Position numbers and translations under genes: made by a program. From assembly GCF_029277305.1 (NCBI RefSeq), contig NZ_CP119526.1: 64,000 bases of DNA, one strand, 5' to 3'. This document shows positions 16,619 to 24,429 of the stretch, piece by piece; position 1 is the stretch's first letter; each line of letters opens with the position of its first letter. The notes under the pieces are model-generated. The model did no database searches. It was not told the DNA's origin and was given only the letters and a program-made list of their open reading frames with translations. This DNA comes from Guptibacillus hwajinpoensis. Lineage in GTDB: Bacteria; Bacillota; Bacilli; Bacillales; Guptibacillaceae.

Positions 16619-17443
16619 TTACAGAAATGAATCTGCATGCTTTTTTAGAAAAGCTACTACCATTTTATCAAAGATTTGCGGTTCTTCTACATGAATTGTA
16701 TGTCCTACGTTATTAATTTGCACAAAATCCGCTCGAGAAAGGGATTTTTTCATTTGTTTCGCAATGGAAACAAACTTTTTATCTAGTTCACCGGTCAAAA
16801 GGAGTACGGGAAATTCCAGATGATCTAAGTGATCCCAATAGGAAGATTGTGCACCTGTTCCCATTCCGATTAAGCTATTTGCAAGTCCGATTTCCGAATT
16901 TCTTAGCCTTTGTTCTCTCACCTTACTCTGAACGGACTGAGACAAATTCTTCTGAGAAGCAAAAAGAGGAATTGTTTCCCAGAACTGAACAAATTCTGAT
17001 ATCCCTTTTTCTTTAATACGGTTTGCAAGCGCATTGTCTTTTCTTACTCTCTCACCCCGTTCTTCTATGGTAGGAAGACCGGGAGAACTACTCTCAAGAA
17101 TGAGTGATTTAACCAGAGAAGGATACTGAATTGCAAATGATAAAGCAAGCCTTCCTCCCATTGAATACCCAAGTAAATGAACTTTATTAACGTTCAGACG
17201 ATCAAGTACCTTCTTTAAATAGCCACTCATCGTTTCCATCGAATAGAAGGAAGGATCATCAGGCTTACTACTCTTACCATGTCCAATGAGATCAACTGCA
17301 ATAATTTGAAATGACGAAGACCATTTATCAATAAAAGGTTGCCAGTTCGAACTTGACCCTGTAAAACCATGCAGGAGAAGAATCGGTTCACCTTCTCCCT
17401 TCTTTTCAACGTAAAAAGAAAGATCCTCTACGTCAATCATCAT
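16619..17443 (-). CDS. menH: SHCHC synthase (alpha/beta hydrolase)
   Basis: MenH removes pyruvate from SEPHCHC to give SHCHC. It has an alpha/beta hydrolase fold with LLHGFTGSS near residue 23, GHGKSSKP, a nucleophile elbow GYSMGG and a late catalytic histidine in NVGHTIHVE. ATG 17443 follows AAGGGAG, giving 274 residues. It begins one base beyond the menD stop codon, so the two are translationally coupled. Confidence 0.93.
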   Translation of the reverse strand: MMIDVEDLSFYVEKKGEGEPILLLHGFTGSSSNWQPFIDKWSSSFQIIAVDLIGHGKSSKPDDPSFYSMETMSGYLKKVLDRLNVNKVHLLGYSMGGRLALSFAIQYPSLVKSLILESSSPGLPTIEERGERVRKDNALANRIKEKGISEFVQFWETIPLFASQKNLSQSVQSKVREQRLRNSEIGLANSLIGMGTGAQSSYWDHLDHLEFPVLLLTGELDKKFVSIAKQMKKSLSRADFVQINNVGHTIHVEEPQIFDKMVVAFLKKHADSFL

Positions 17444-17444
17444 G

Positions 17445-19175
17445 CTAGGACACTCCCTTAGCAATGTGTTTGACCTTAGCAAACACTTCCTTATGAAGTG
17501 AAAGATTCGTATTGCGGTTAGTAGGTACCTCAATAATGCTTAGTCCCTTAACTTTACGACTAGTGATGAAAGCACTTCTAAAATCTTCCCAATTTGTCAC
17601 ACGGTCAAAACGTGCACCATAGAGTGAGGCAACATGTTCATAATCAAGACCAAGAGGAGTACCGAATAACTGTTCAAAATGCGTCTCTTGCTCTCGCTGT
17701 GGTAAGAAGGAGAAGATTCCGCCTCCATCGTTGTTCACCACAATAACAGTGAGATTTAACTGATGTAATTTAGCAAGTAACAAACCGTTCATATCATGAT
17801 AAAAGGAAAGATCCCCAATAACGAGAACGCTGAAAGGAAAGGCGGTACTCGCTCCAAGTGCTGTTGAAACGATACCATCGATACCATTAGCTCCTCTGTT
17901 CCCCATCACTTTAGGTGGATGATCAACAGGATAAAAGAAGTTATCAAGATCTCTTATCGGCATGCTATTACCAACGAAGAGAAGTTCATCTGACCGCATC
18001 ATTCCACTTAATTCACTAAACACATGGCCTTCAAACAGCTCCTCTGTGTCTACTGACGTTAGCACGTCTAGTGTCTTAGCATTCATCTCTTGCCATTTCT
18101 CTATCCATTGGGAATTGTTATGATTTACTCCTTGAACAGCGCTGTGTAACGCATCCGTAAATTGAACAGGTGAAACGGTAAGCATATCTGTACTGAAGAG
18201 TGTAGGATCTCTCCATCCGGCTTCATCCACTACAATACTTCTAGCGTCTCTCAATTGCTTAACAAACAGCATATAGGCTTTTGAGACAGGCATTGCTCCA
18301 AAACGAAGAATAACGTCTGGATATAAATCAGGTTTCACTTCCCCTCTAAGAAAAGCGTCGTAACTTTCTACTAAAAGAGGTTCATCCGTTCTTCGACAAT
18401 TGGATAGCGGATCAGCTAGGACCGGATAACCTAAGGCATTCGCTAGACTAAACACCGACGAAGCCAACTCTTCGTTTTCTTGAGGACCGACTACAATGAT
18501 TCCCTTTTGACCGGCGAGTCTGTCTGCGTATTGCTGTATTCCTTCTTCTTTAAGAACACGTACTTGTTCCGGAACACTCACCCATGGTTCGTTCTCTTCA
18601 CGACCGTTAGAAAAGAGACTAGGATAAGATAAATCAGGAATGAGTGGATCTCTAAATGGGAAATTAAGGTGAACAGGTCCAGCAGGCGCATCAGATGAAA
18701 CAGATGACGCTCTTGAAGCGGCCGTTCTTATGTAACGAGTTAAGTCTGATGAAGAATCTGGTAGTGACATTTCCATGAACCATTTAGGATAGTCGCCAAA
18801 TAAATTAATTTGATTAATAGCCTGAGGCGCACCATTATCTCGAAGTTCATGAGGTCGATCTGCCGTTAAAACAATAAGTGGCACTTTTGATTGAGCAGCC
18901 TCAATCACAGCGGGATAATAGTTCGCACCAGCTGTGCCTGATGAACACAAAACAGCTACAGGCTCTTTCTGCGCTTTTGCTATACCTAGCGCAAAAAAGC
19001 CTGCAGAACGTTCATCCACATGAACCCAAACGTTTAATGAAGGATGCTCAGCCATTATCATTGCGATAGGGGTTGAGCGAGATCCAGGACTTATGACAGC
19101 TTGTTTTACTCCTGAGCGAACCAATTCATCTACGAATGAACCAACGTAGCTTGAAAGTATTTCATTATCAGTCAT
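17445..19175 (-). CDS. menD: SEPHCHC synthase
   Basis: MenD is a thiamine diphosphate enzyme that joins isochorismate and 2-oxoglutarate. N-terminal motif SPGSRSTP and the ThDP glutamate segment HVDERSAGFFALG are present, with the C-terminal ThDP/Mg site GDLSFYHDMNG ... NNDGGGIF. ATG 19175 is eight bases after GGAGGG and overlaps the menF stop, giving 576 residues, normal for the family. It is second in the men operon. Confidence 0.97.
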   Translation of the reverse strand: MTDNEILSSYVGSFVDELVRSGVKQAVISPGSRSTPIAMIMAEHPSLNVWVHVDERSAGFFALGIAKAQKEPVAVLCSSGTAGANYYPAVIEAAQSKVPLIVLTADRPHELRDNGAPQAINQINLFGDYPKWFMEMSLPDSSSDLTRYIRTAASRASSVSSDAPAGPVHLNFPFRDPLIPDLSYPSLFSNGREENEPWVSVPEQVRVLKEEGIQQYADRLAGQKGIIVVGPQENEELASSVFSLANALGYPVLADPLSNCRRTDEPLLVESYDAFLRGEVKPDLYPDVILRFGAMPVSKAYMLFVKQLRDARSIVVDEAGWRDPTLFSTDMLTVSPVQFTDALHSAVQGVNHNNSQWIEKWQEMNAKTLDVLTSVDTEELFEGHVFSELSGMMRSDELLFVGNSMPIRDLDNFFYPVDHPPKVMGNRGANGIDGIVSTALGASTAFPFSVLVIGDLSFYHDMNGLLLAKLHQLNLTVIVVNNDGGGIFSFLPQREQETHFEQLFGTPLGLDYEHVASLYGARFDRVTNWEDFRSAFITSRKVKGLSIIEVPTNRNTNLSLHKEVFAKVKHIAKGVS

Positions 19176-20571
19176 ATTGATTCCCTCCAAGAGCGGTTAG
19201 CATCGGTTTGAACTTCATCTTTGTTTCTTCATATTCACTTTCGGGATCAGAGTCTGCTACGATGCCACAACCAGCATAAAGAGTAGCTTGATCTCCATTC
19301 AATAAGCCTGAACGTATCGCTACCGCGAATTCGCCATTACCTTGATAATCAATCCAACCGACCGGACCTGCGTACCAACCTCGATCAAGATTCTCAATAC
19401 GCTTAATTTCTTCGACCGCCTCTTCTTGTGGATACCCACCAAGTGCAGGTGTAGGATGTAAGCGCTCAACCATGCGAAGCAAACTTGTTCCTACGCCAGC
19501 TCTTGCAACGACTGGTGTGAAAAGATGCTGAATATGCGGCGTCTTTAACAATTCAGGCTCAGAAGGTACTTGGACAAAATCACATTCTTCTTCCATCGCC
19601 CTTCGAATCATCTGTACGACCAAATCATGCTCAATACGATTCTTATGGTCATTGAGAAGAATATAACCAAGTTCAATATCCGTTTCTGGCGTTTCACCTC
19701 TCTGAATCGATCCAGCAAGACATGTTGAATATACCTGTTGCCCTTCTCTCTTCACTAGTCGTTCAGGCGATGCGCCAAGAAAACACTGTTTTCCATATTC
19801 AAAAGCAAACAAGTAGCTGTCACTTTGCTGTTTTTTTAGATTCATTAACGTTCGTGAAGATGAAAATGAACGAGAGGATTGCACTCTAATCTCTCTAGCA
19901 AGTACAACTTTCTCAAGTTTTCCTGTTCTTATATTAGCAGCAGCACTTCTCACCGTTTCTTTCCATTCTTGAGGTCGAATCTCTTCTATAGAAATAGCAT
20001 CTACTTTTGAAGAAATATCTGTAGATGAGTGAGCTAGAATACCATGATGTTTTAACAAAAGGTCTTCCGCCACTGCTTCTAAATCATCATCTTCATTTAC
20101 AATTGCGTTGATCGTAAGCCACCCTTGACTGCCTGCAGATGTAAGCATTAACTCTGGAAGTACCATACCTCCCTCAGGAAAGTGATCCCAATCGCCACTT
20201 TCTGGAGCTGTAGGATCAAACGCAAATCCACCAAGCAGAACAGGACCAACACCAGGTCGGGATGGCGCACCATCAACAATAGAGAATTGAAGAAAGCTTT
20301 GCCACTCGTTCTCTATCGTGCGAAATCTGTCTTTGTATGCCTGGAATTGTTTCACACACCCAAGACCAACAATAGTTGTATCATTTTCTGGATCTGACCA
20401 GAATGTTCGATCATTGTCATACTTATTCGGACCAGCTGCATAAAAGGAGAAGGGATCGACTGCAGCTACTGATAGCACCTGACTAACAAGCACGGACGTT
20501 CCCCGCTTTTCTGCCTTACGAATACCTTGATGAAGCAGGCTATATAGTTCTTGATGTTGTAATGTAGACAC
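19168..20571 (-). CDS. menF: Isochorismate synthase
   Basis: MenF converts chorismate to isochorismate and is the entry point of the pathway. The C-terminal chorismate-binding domain shows VLAREIRV, HPTPALGGYP and AGCGIVADSDPESEYEET. I choose GTG 20571, preceded by GGGGGG and an 8-base spacer; this gives 467 residues and an N-terminus aligned in length with B. subtilis MenF. Longer frame upstream reaches 20628. It is the first gene of the operon; the divergent neighbour starts at 20842. Confidence 0.94.
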   Translation of the reverse strand: MSTLQHQELYSLLHQGIRKAEKRGTSVLVSQVLSVAAVDPFSFYAAGPNKYDNDRTFWSDPENDTTIVGLGCVKQFQAYKDRFRTIENEWQSFLQFSIVDGAPSRPGVGPVLLGGFAFDPTAPESGDWDHFPEGGMVLPELMLTSAGSQGWLTINAIVNEDDDLEAVAEDLLLKHHGILAHSSTDISSKVDAISIEEIRPQEWKETVRSAAANIRTGKLEKVVLAREIRVQSSRSFSSSRTLMNLKKQQSDSYLFAFEYGKQCFLGASPERLVKREGQQVYSTCLAGSIQRGETPETDIELGYILLNDHKNRIEHDLVVQMIRRAMEEECDFVQVPSEPELLKTPHIQHLFTPVVARAGVGTSLLRMVERLHPTPALGGYPQEEAVEEIKRIENLDRGWYAGPVGWIDYQGNGEFAVAIRSGLLNGDQATLYAGCGIVADSDPESEYEETKMKFKPMLTALGGNQYD

Positions 20572-20841
20572 CGTCTTTTCCCCCCAACTTTCTTCCATGC
20601 AAAAGCAGACCGAGTCAGCCTCGGCCACAGTTACTTAAAGGATACACCTGTGCGGCTTAGACTGTCAACGAAGCAGATTCACCTTGCATCGACTTTTCAT
20701 CTATAGATTCCCCATCTCTAGAAAAAAAACCATTTCGATGCTCCGCAGATGCCTTTAGCAAAATAAATAGTCTGCATAGACTGATAAGAGTAGACGCTGC
20801 ATAGCAGTTGTTTATGGACTAATTAAGAAGGAGGTTCTTAA

Positions 20842-21117
20842 ATGTCCAGACACTATTACCATGGCGTTTGCCGACAGCATATTGGACAATGTGTTGAAAT
20901 CAGGTGTCATGATGGCCAACTGCACAGAGGTCATATTGAAGATATTGACGATGAATTTGTATATATTCGTCCATTAAATCGACAGTGTGATGGTCCTCAA
21001 CAGCCAGATGGACCCGGTCTGTTTTTCTTTGGAGCATTCGCAGGAGGCTTTCTTGGAGGCCTGCTTGGTGTAGGGTTGGGTAGTATCGCTTTCTTTAGAC
21101 CTTACCCTTATTACTAG
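20842..21117 (+). CDS. Small protein with Sm-like N-terminus and glycine-rich hydrophobic tail, 91 aa
   Basis: Residues about 10-42 (GQCVEIRCHDGQLHRGHIED, then IDDEFVYIRPL) have the spacing of an Sm/SH3-like beta-barrel strand set. A Pro/Gly linker and a 30-residue glycine-rich hydrophobic segment (GAFAGGFLGGLLGVGLGS) follow, ending FFRPYPYY. I do not recognise a named family. AAGAAGGAGG precedes ATG. It stands alone between divergent menF and menA and has its own terminator. Confidence 0.75.
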   Translation: MSRHYYHGVCRQHIGQCVEIRCHDGQLHRGHIEDIDDEFVYIRPLNRQCDGPQQPDGPGLFFFGAFAGGFLGGLLGVGLGSIAFFRPYPYY

Positions 21118-21121
21118 TCAA

Positions 21122-21156
21122 GAGGCGCTCATCTTTAACGAGGTGAGCGCTTTTCT
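21122..21156 (+). terminator. Terminator of the 91-aa gene
   Basis: GGCGCTCATC pairs with GGTGAGCGC and is followed by TTTTCTTCTTT. Confidence 0.85.
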
Positions 21157-21204
21157 TCTTTATTCAAGGGCAACTGACTCTAAAGGTCCGATTGATTCAT
21201 CTAA

Positions 21205-21236
21205 CCATCAGAGGAGGTGAAAGGCCCCCCTGATGG
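21205..21236 (+). promoter_or_regulatory. Hairpin containing a ribosome-site-like core upstream of menA
   Basis: CCATCAG (21205-21211) pairs with CTGATGG (21230-21236). The inside holds AGGAGGTGA facing CCCCCC, so the stem may extend by several G-C pairs. No T-run or start codon follows. It lies upstream of the apparent menA promoter elements. Confidence 0.4.
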
Positions 21237-21351
21237 AAGTTTCGCCTTAAATTGACAAAATGATTGACACCCCCTATCCGTTTTTTTAAACTATAATGGT
21301 TACAGGGGTAAATTAGTAGAAGGTCATTATTTAAGGGAGAGACATAAATTT

Positions 21352-22296
21352 ATGGAAGAGCGTATGAATAACAGCCACGATAAGCTGGGTAAAGTCACGC
21401 CTTCAAAACCAACATGGCAAGTGTGGTGGCGATTACTTAGACCTCACACATTAACCGCTTCATTCGTCCCGGTTTTCCTGGGCACAATGGTTGCCCTTCA
21501 AAATCATACATTACATTTTGGATTGTTTATGGCGATGATGATCGCATCCATTCTTATCCAATCGGCTACGAACATGTTTAATGAGTATTATGATTTCAAA
21601 AGAGGCCTTGACCATGCAGAGAGCGTTGGAATTGGCGGAGCCATTGTTCGAGATGGAGTTAGCGCAAGAACAGTGCTTAACCTTGCATTTATTTTCTTTG
21701 GTATCGCTATTGTGTTAGGAATATATATTTGCTTATTAACAACGTGGTGGATTGCTGTGATCGGCACAATCTGTATGGCTGCTGGGTATTTCTATACCGG
21801 TGGACCCTACCCTATTGCCTATACACCTTTTGGAGAAATTGCAGCCGGTATTTTTATGGGATTAATTCTTGTTTTACTATCAATTTATATTCAGGCTGAG
21901 GTTATTACAGCAGACAGTGTACTTTTATCAATTCCAATCTCAATCCTTGTTGGTGGAATTCTAATGGCGAACAACATTCGTGACCTTGTAGGAGATAAAG
22001 AAAAAGGCCGTCAAACGGTCGCCATTCTTCTCGGTCATGATAAAGCTGTTACATCGCTAGAATTGATGTTCATTGTTTCTTATCTTTGGATTGTTGGTTT
22101 GATTGTTACCATTGATGCATCTCTATGGCTTTTGTTAGTTCTTCTAAGTATTCCAAAGGCTTACAAAGCCATTAAATTATTCGAAGGCAAAACAAAAGCA
22201 GTCGAAATGGTAGATGCCATGAAAGCAACAGCTCAAATGCACACTCAATTTGGATTGTTAATGGCAATAGGATTGTTGGTCGCTTATCTTGTTTAG
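21352..22296 (+). CDS. menA: 1,4-Dihydroxy-2-naphthoate polyprenyltransferase
   Basis: MenA attaches the polyprenyl chain to DHNA, giving demethylmenaquinone, in the membrane. It is a UbiA-family protein with about eight hydrophobic helices. The first Asp-rich site is NEYYDFKRGLDHAES and the second NNIRDLVGDKEKGRQT. Length is 314 residues. AAGGGAGAG precedes ATG 21352 by ten bases; a second in-frame ATG is at 21364. A TATAAT at 21292-21297 with TTGACA at 21264 has a long 22-bp spacing. The gene is followed by a perfect terminator, then menI. Confidence 0.95.
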   Translation: MEERMNNSHDKLGKVTPSKPTWQVWWRLLRPHTLTASFVPVFLGTMVALQNHTLHFGLFMAMMIASILIQSATNMFNEYYDFKRGLDHAESVGIGGAIVRDGVSARTVLNLAFIFFGIAIVLGIYICLLTTWWIAVIGTICMAAGYFYTGGPYPIAYTPFGEIAAGIFMGLILVLLSIYIQAEVITADSVLLSIPISILVGGILMANNIRDLVGDKEKGRQTVAILLGHDKAVTSLELMFIVSYLWIVGLIVTIDASLWLLLVLLSIPKAYKAIKLFEGKTKAVEMVDAMKATAQMHTQFGLLMAIGLLVAYLV

Positions 22297-22309
22297 GTCG
22301 CGACGTAGA

Positions 22310-22346
22310 AAAGGCAAAAGTTCGATTGGCGAACTTTTGCCTTTTT
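22310..22346 (+). terminator. menA terminator
   Basis: AAAGGCAAAAGTTCG pairs perfectly with CGAACTTTTGCCTTT, with a T-run after it. Confidence 0.93.
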
Positions 22347-22402
22347 GTATGCAACGGGTCGTGTATACTGGAAATAGAAATACATAGAAATGGGGAGATT
22401 GA

Positions 22403-22783
22403 ATGGAATTTGCAAACACTTTGCTCGAAGCACTTGGGATTAAAGCAATCACATTAACGCCAGAAAAAGTTGTGCTAGAAATGCCAGTAGGCCCAAGTAC
22501 GCATCAGCCACTCGGTTTTCTTCACGGTGGTGCATCAGTAGCGCTTGCTGAATCAGCCGCTAGCATTGGCGGAAGCTTGAATCTTGATTCAGATAATGAA
22601 GCGGCGTTCGGGATGGAGATTAATGCAAACCACCTTCGTAGCAAAAAAGATGGAGTCGTTCGGGCGATTGCACAACCGATTCATATCGGTAGAAGAACGA
22701 TGGTATGGGAAATTAACATTGTTGACGAAGAGGAAGAATTAATCTGTATCTCACGCTGCACACTTGCAGTGAAAAGGTACTAG
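22403..22783 (+). CDS. menI: Hotdog-fold thioesterase, likely DHNA-CoA hydrolase (MenI/YuxO-like)
   Basis: A 126-residue PaaI-type single-hotdog thioesterase. The family motif GFLHGGASVALAES contains the HGG turn and the catalytic glutamate. B. subtilis YuxO of the same type hydrolyses 1,4-dihydroxy-2-naphthoyl-CoA, the step between MenB and MenA. The location directly after menA and opposite the menFDHBEC operon supports that role here. The start ATG follows GGGGAG. The assignment to DHNA-CoA rather than phenylacetyl-CoA or similar is inferred from context. Confidence 0.83.
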   Translation: MEFANTLLEALGIKAITLTPEKVVLEMPVGPSTHQPLGFLHGGASVALAESAASIGGSLNLDSDNEAAFGMEINANHLRSKKDGVVRAIAQPIHIGRRTMVWEINIVDEEEELICISRCTLAVKRY

Positions 22784-22804
22784 TCATTTACCTCACACCA
22801 CGAA

Positions 22805-22832
22805 GAAATCCCGTCAAACCTGACGGGATTTC
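22805..22832. terminator. Bidirectional terminator after menI
   Basis: GAAATCCCGTCA pairs with TGACGGGATTTC around AACC. The stop codon of the minus-strand 53-residue gene lies inside the left arm. Confidence 0.85.
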
Positions 22833-22975
22833 TGTTCTATTTTCCTTTCACTTATCTCTCTATAATCTTCATGATAACTGTCTGATATCGCATAATGGCA
22901 TCCATCACAAACCAACCTTCGTCTTTCCCATAGGAAGAGCAATTCTTTCTCACAGTAGATACATCCGTGATTCAC
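22814..22975 (-). CDS. Small two-CxxC zinc-ribbon-like peptide, 53 aa
   Basis: The frame starts at GTG 22975 after GGGGGTGATC and encodes HGCIYCEKELLFLWERRR, then LVCDGCHY and a charged helix. Two CxxC pairs 14 residues apart are a typical zinc-knuckle spacing. The stop codon lies in the terminator stem at 22805-22832, which would end this transcript too. It is too short for automated calls but well supported by ribosome site, cysteine pattern and terminator. Function unknown. Confidence 0.68.
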   Translation of the reverse strand: MNHGCIYCEKELLFLWERRRLVCDGCHYAISDSYHEDYREISERKIEQKSRQV

Positions 22976-23049
22976 TAAAGATCACCCCCATTTAGCTTAT
23001 GCGATGGATAGAGACGTAAGACCATAATTACTTCGAAAGGAACTCACAG

Positions 23050-23751
23050 ATGAGAACACATGTAATGCCTTTATTTATCCTTTTTATCTTTTTAACCGCC
23101 TGTACCACTATTTCTTCAGAACCAGTGAAAGACAATACAATCCCTGCGACCGTGGATCGTGTTGTTGACGGCGATACCTTAAAGGTCCAAGTTGAGAATC
23201 GCGAAGAGACCGTAAGGCTGCTTCTTGTGGACACCCCCGAAACCAAACATCCGACTAAGCCAGTCCAACCCTTTGGTCCTGAAGCGTCACAATTTGCAAA
23301 AGACATACTAGAAGGCAAGGAAATTGGTATAGAGATAGATGTCTCAGAACGAGACAAGTACGGAAGACTTCTCGCATACGTTTGGATTGGGGATAGCATG
23401 TTTAATGAAATGCTTCTTGAAGAAGGACTTGCAAGGATCGCATACATCTATCAACCAAATGTAAAATACGTCGACCATTTTCAGTCCATCCAGCGTGAAG
23501 CTCAGGAGAAAGGCATTGGAATTTGGAGTTTGGAGAACTACGTTCAAGAAGAGGGTTTTAACGAATCATCAAAGAAGAAATCAGAAAAACCATCCTCCAC
23601 AGGTTGCGACATAAAAGGAAACATCAATTCAAAAGGAGAGAAGATCTATCATACTCCAGATGGAGCGTATTACGATATGACCATAGCGGAAGAACTATTC
23701 TGTAGCAAGGCTGAAGCTGAAGCAGCTGGATTTCGTCCATCTTCGAGATAA
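23050..23751 (+). CDS. Secreted lipoprotein thermonuclease (SNase family)
   Basis: A calcium-dependent staphylococcal-type nuclease, probably lipid-anchored outside the cell (signal ending LTAC, Cys near residue 18). Active-site motifs appear in order: DRVVDGDT, VRLLLVDTPE with the catalytic Arg, and ERDKYGRLLAYV. The C-terminal ~50 residues (GCDIKGNINSKGEKIYHTP ... FCSKAEAEAAGFRP) form the short two-cysteine domain often attached to such nucleases. ATG 23050 follows GAAAGGAAC. Its job is likely nucleic-acid scavenging. Confidence 0.88.
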   Translation: MRTHVMPLFILFIFLTACTTISSEPVKDNTIPATVDRVVDGDTLKVQVENREETVRLLLVDTPETKHPTKPVQPFGPEASQFAKDILEGKEIGIEIDVSERDKYGRLLAYVWIGDSMFNEMLLEEGLARIAYIYQPNVKYVDHFQSIQREAQEKGIGIWSLENYVQEEGFNESSKKKSEKPSSTGCDIKGNINSKGEKIYHTPDGAYYDMTIAEELFCSKAEAEAAGFRPSSR

Positions 23752-23822
23752 ACTAGTGAACGTTTTTGCCTTACATAAATAACTTCATTCTGAACCAGTA
23801 TAGAATGAAGGAGGTTCTAAAA

Positions 23823-24377
23823 ATGAAGAAAATATATAGTTCGATGCTAGGTATTCTTCAATCGTACAAAGACGACACTCCAAAACCACCATTGCACGTT
23901 GGAGAAGTGATGAGCTGTTGGACAGCTTATGCAATCTTTAGGGAAGCCCAGATTTTCTACAAAATGGCTCTTAATACGACTGAAGATAAACCACTGAAAA
24001 ACATAACTCAGGAAATTTTTGACGGTAGTATTAAGGATTGGAATAAGTTAAGAGATTTTCTAATTAAAGAAGGGGTACAGCTGCCTCCTACCTCACAAGC
24101 AAAGCCGGACTCAAAACCATCAGACATACCGCTTGGTGTAAAATTAACAGATGATGAAATCGCTAATGGAATTGCACTGAAACTTGCTTCTGTTAATGTC
24201 TTGTGTGCGAGCTCCATTTCTCAATCAACTAGAACTGACGTCGCCTTAATGTTTCTAAAGGTTCAAACCAATATTCTTATGTTCTCTGCAGAACTTAAAA
24301 CCTTAATGGAGAAAAGGAGCTGGCTGAAGACACCACCATTTTACCTGCCACCTGGCGCCCCAACACAAAAACCGTAG
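23823..24377 (+). CDS. DUF3231 family protein
   Basis: A 184-residue protein whose PPLHVGEVMSCW segment followed by a FYKMALNTTEDKPLK helix matches the DUF3231 family of Bacillaceae. Many members have two copies of the domain; this has one. No signal peptide. ATG 23823 is seven bases after GGAGGTTC; frame upstream to 23766 lacks a ribosome site. The function of the family is unknown; its ferritin-like helical pattern is only suggestive. Confidence 0.78.
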   Translation: MKKIYSSMLGILQSYKDDTPKPPLHVGEVMSCWTAYAIFREAQIFYKMALNTTEDKPLKNITQEIFDGSIKDWNKLRDFLIKEGVQLPPTSQAKPDSKPSDIPLGVKLTDDEIANGIALKLASVNVLCASSISQSTRTDVALMFLKVQTNILMFSAELKTLMEKRSWLKTPPFYLPPGAPTQKP

Positions 24378-24397
24378 CTGTATACAGCTACGGTTTT
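24367..24397. terminator. Terminator between the DUF3231 gene and bmrD-like gene
   Basis: AAAACCGTAGCTGTA is a near-perfect palindrome with TACAGCTACGGTTTT, overlapping the stop of the plus-strand gene. It may serve both convergent transcripts. Confidence 0.85.
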
Positions 24398-24429
24398 GCT
24401 CTTTTTGGTTTGATTTCATTCGAAACAGT

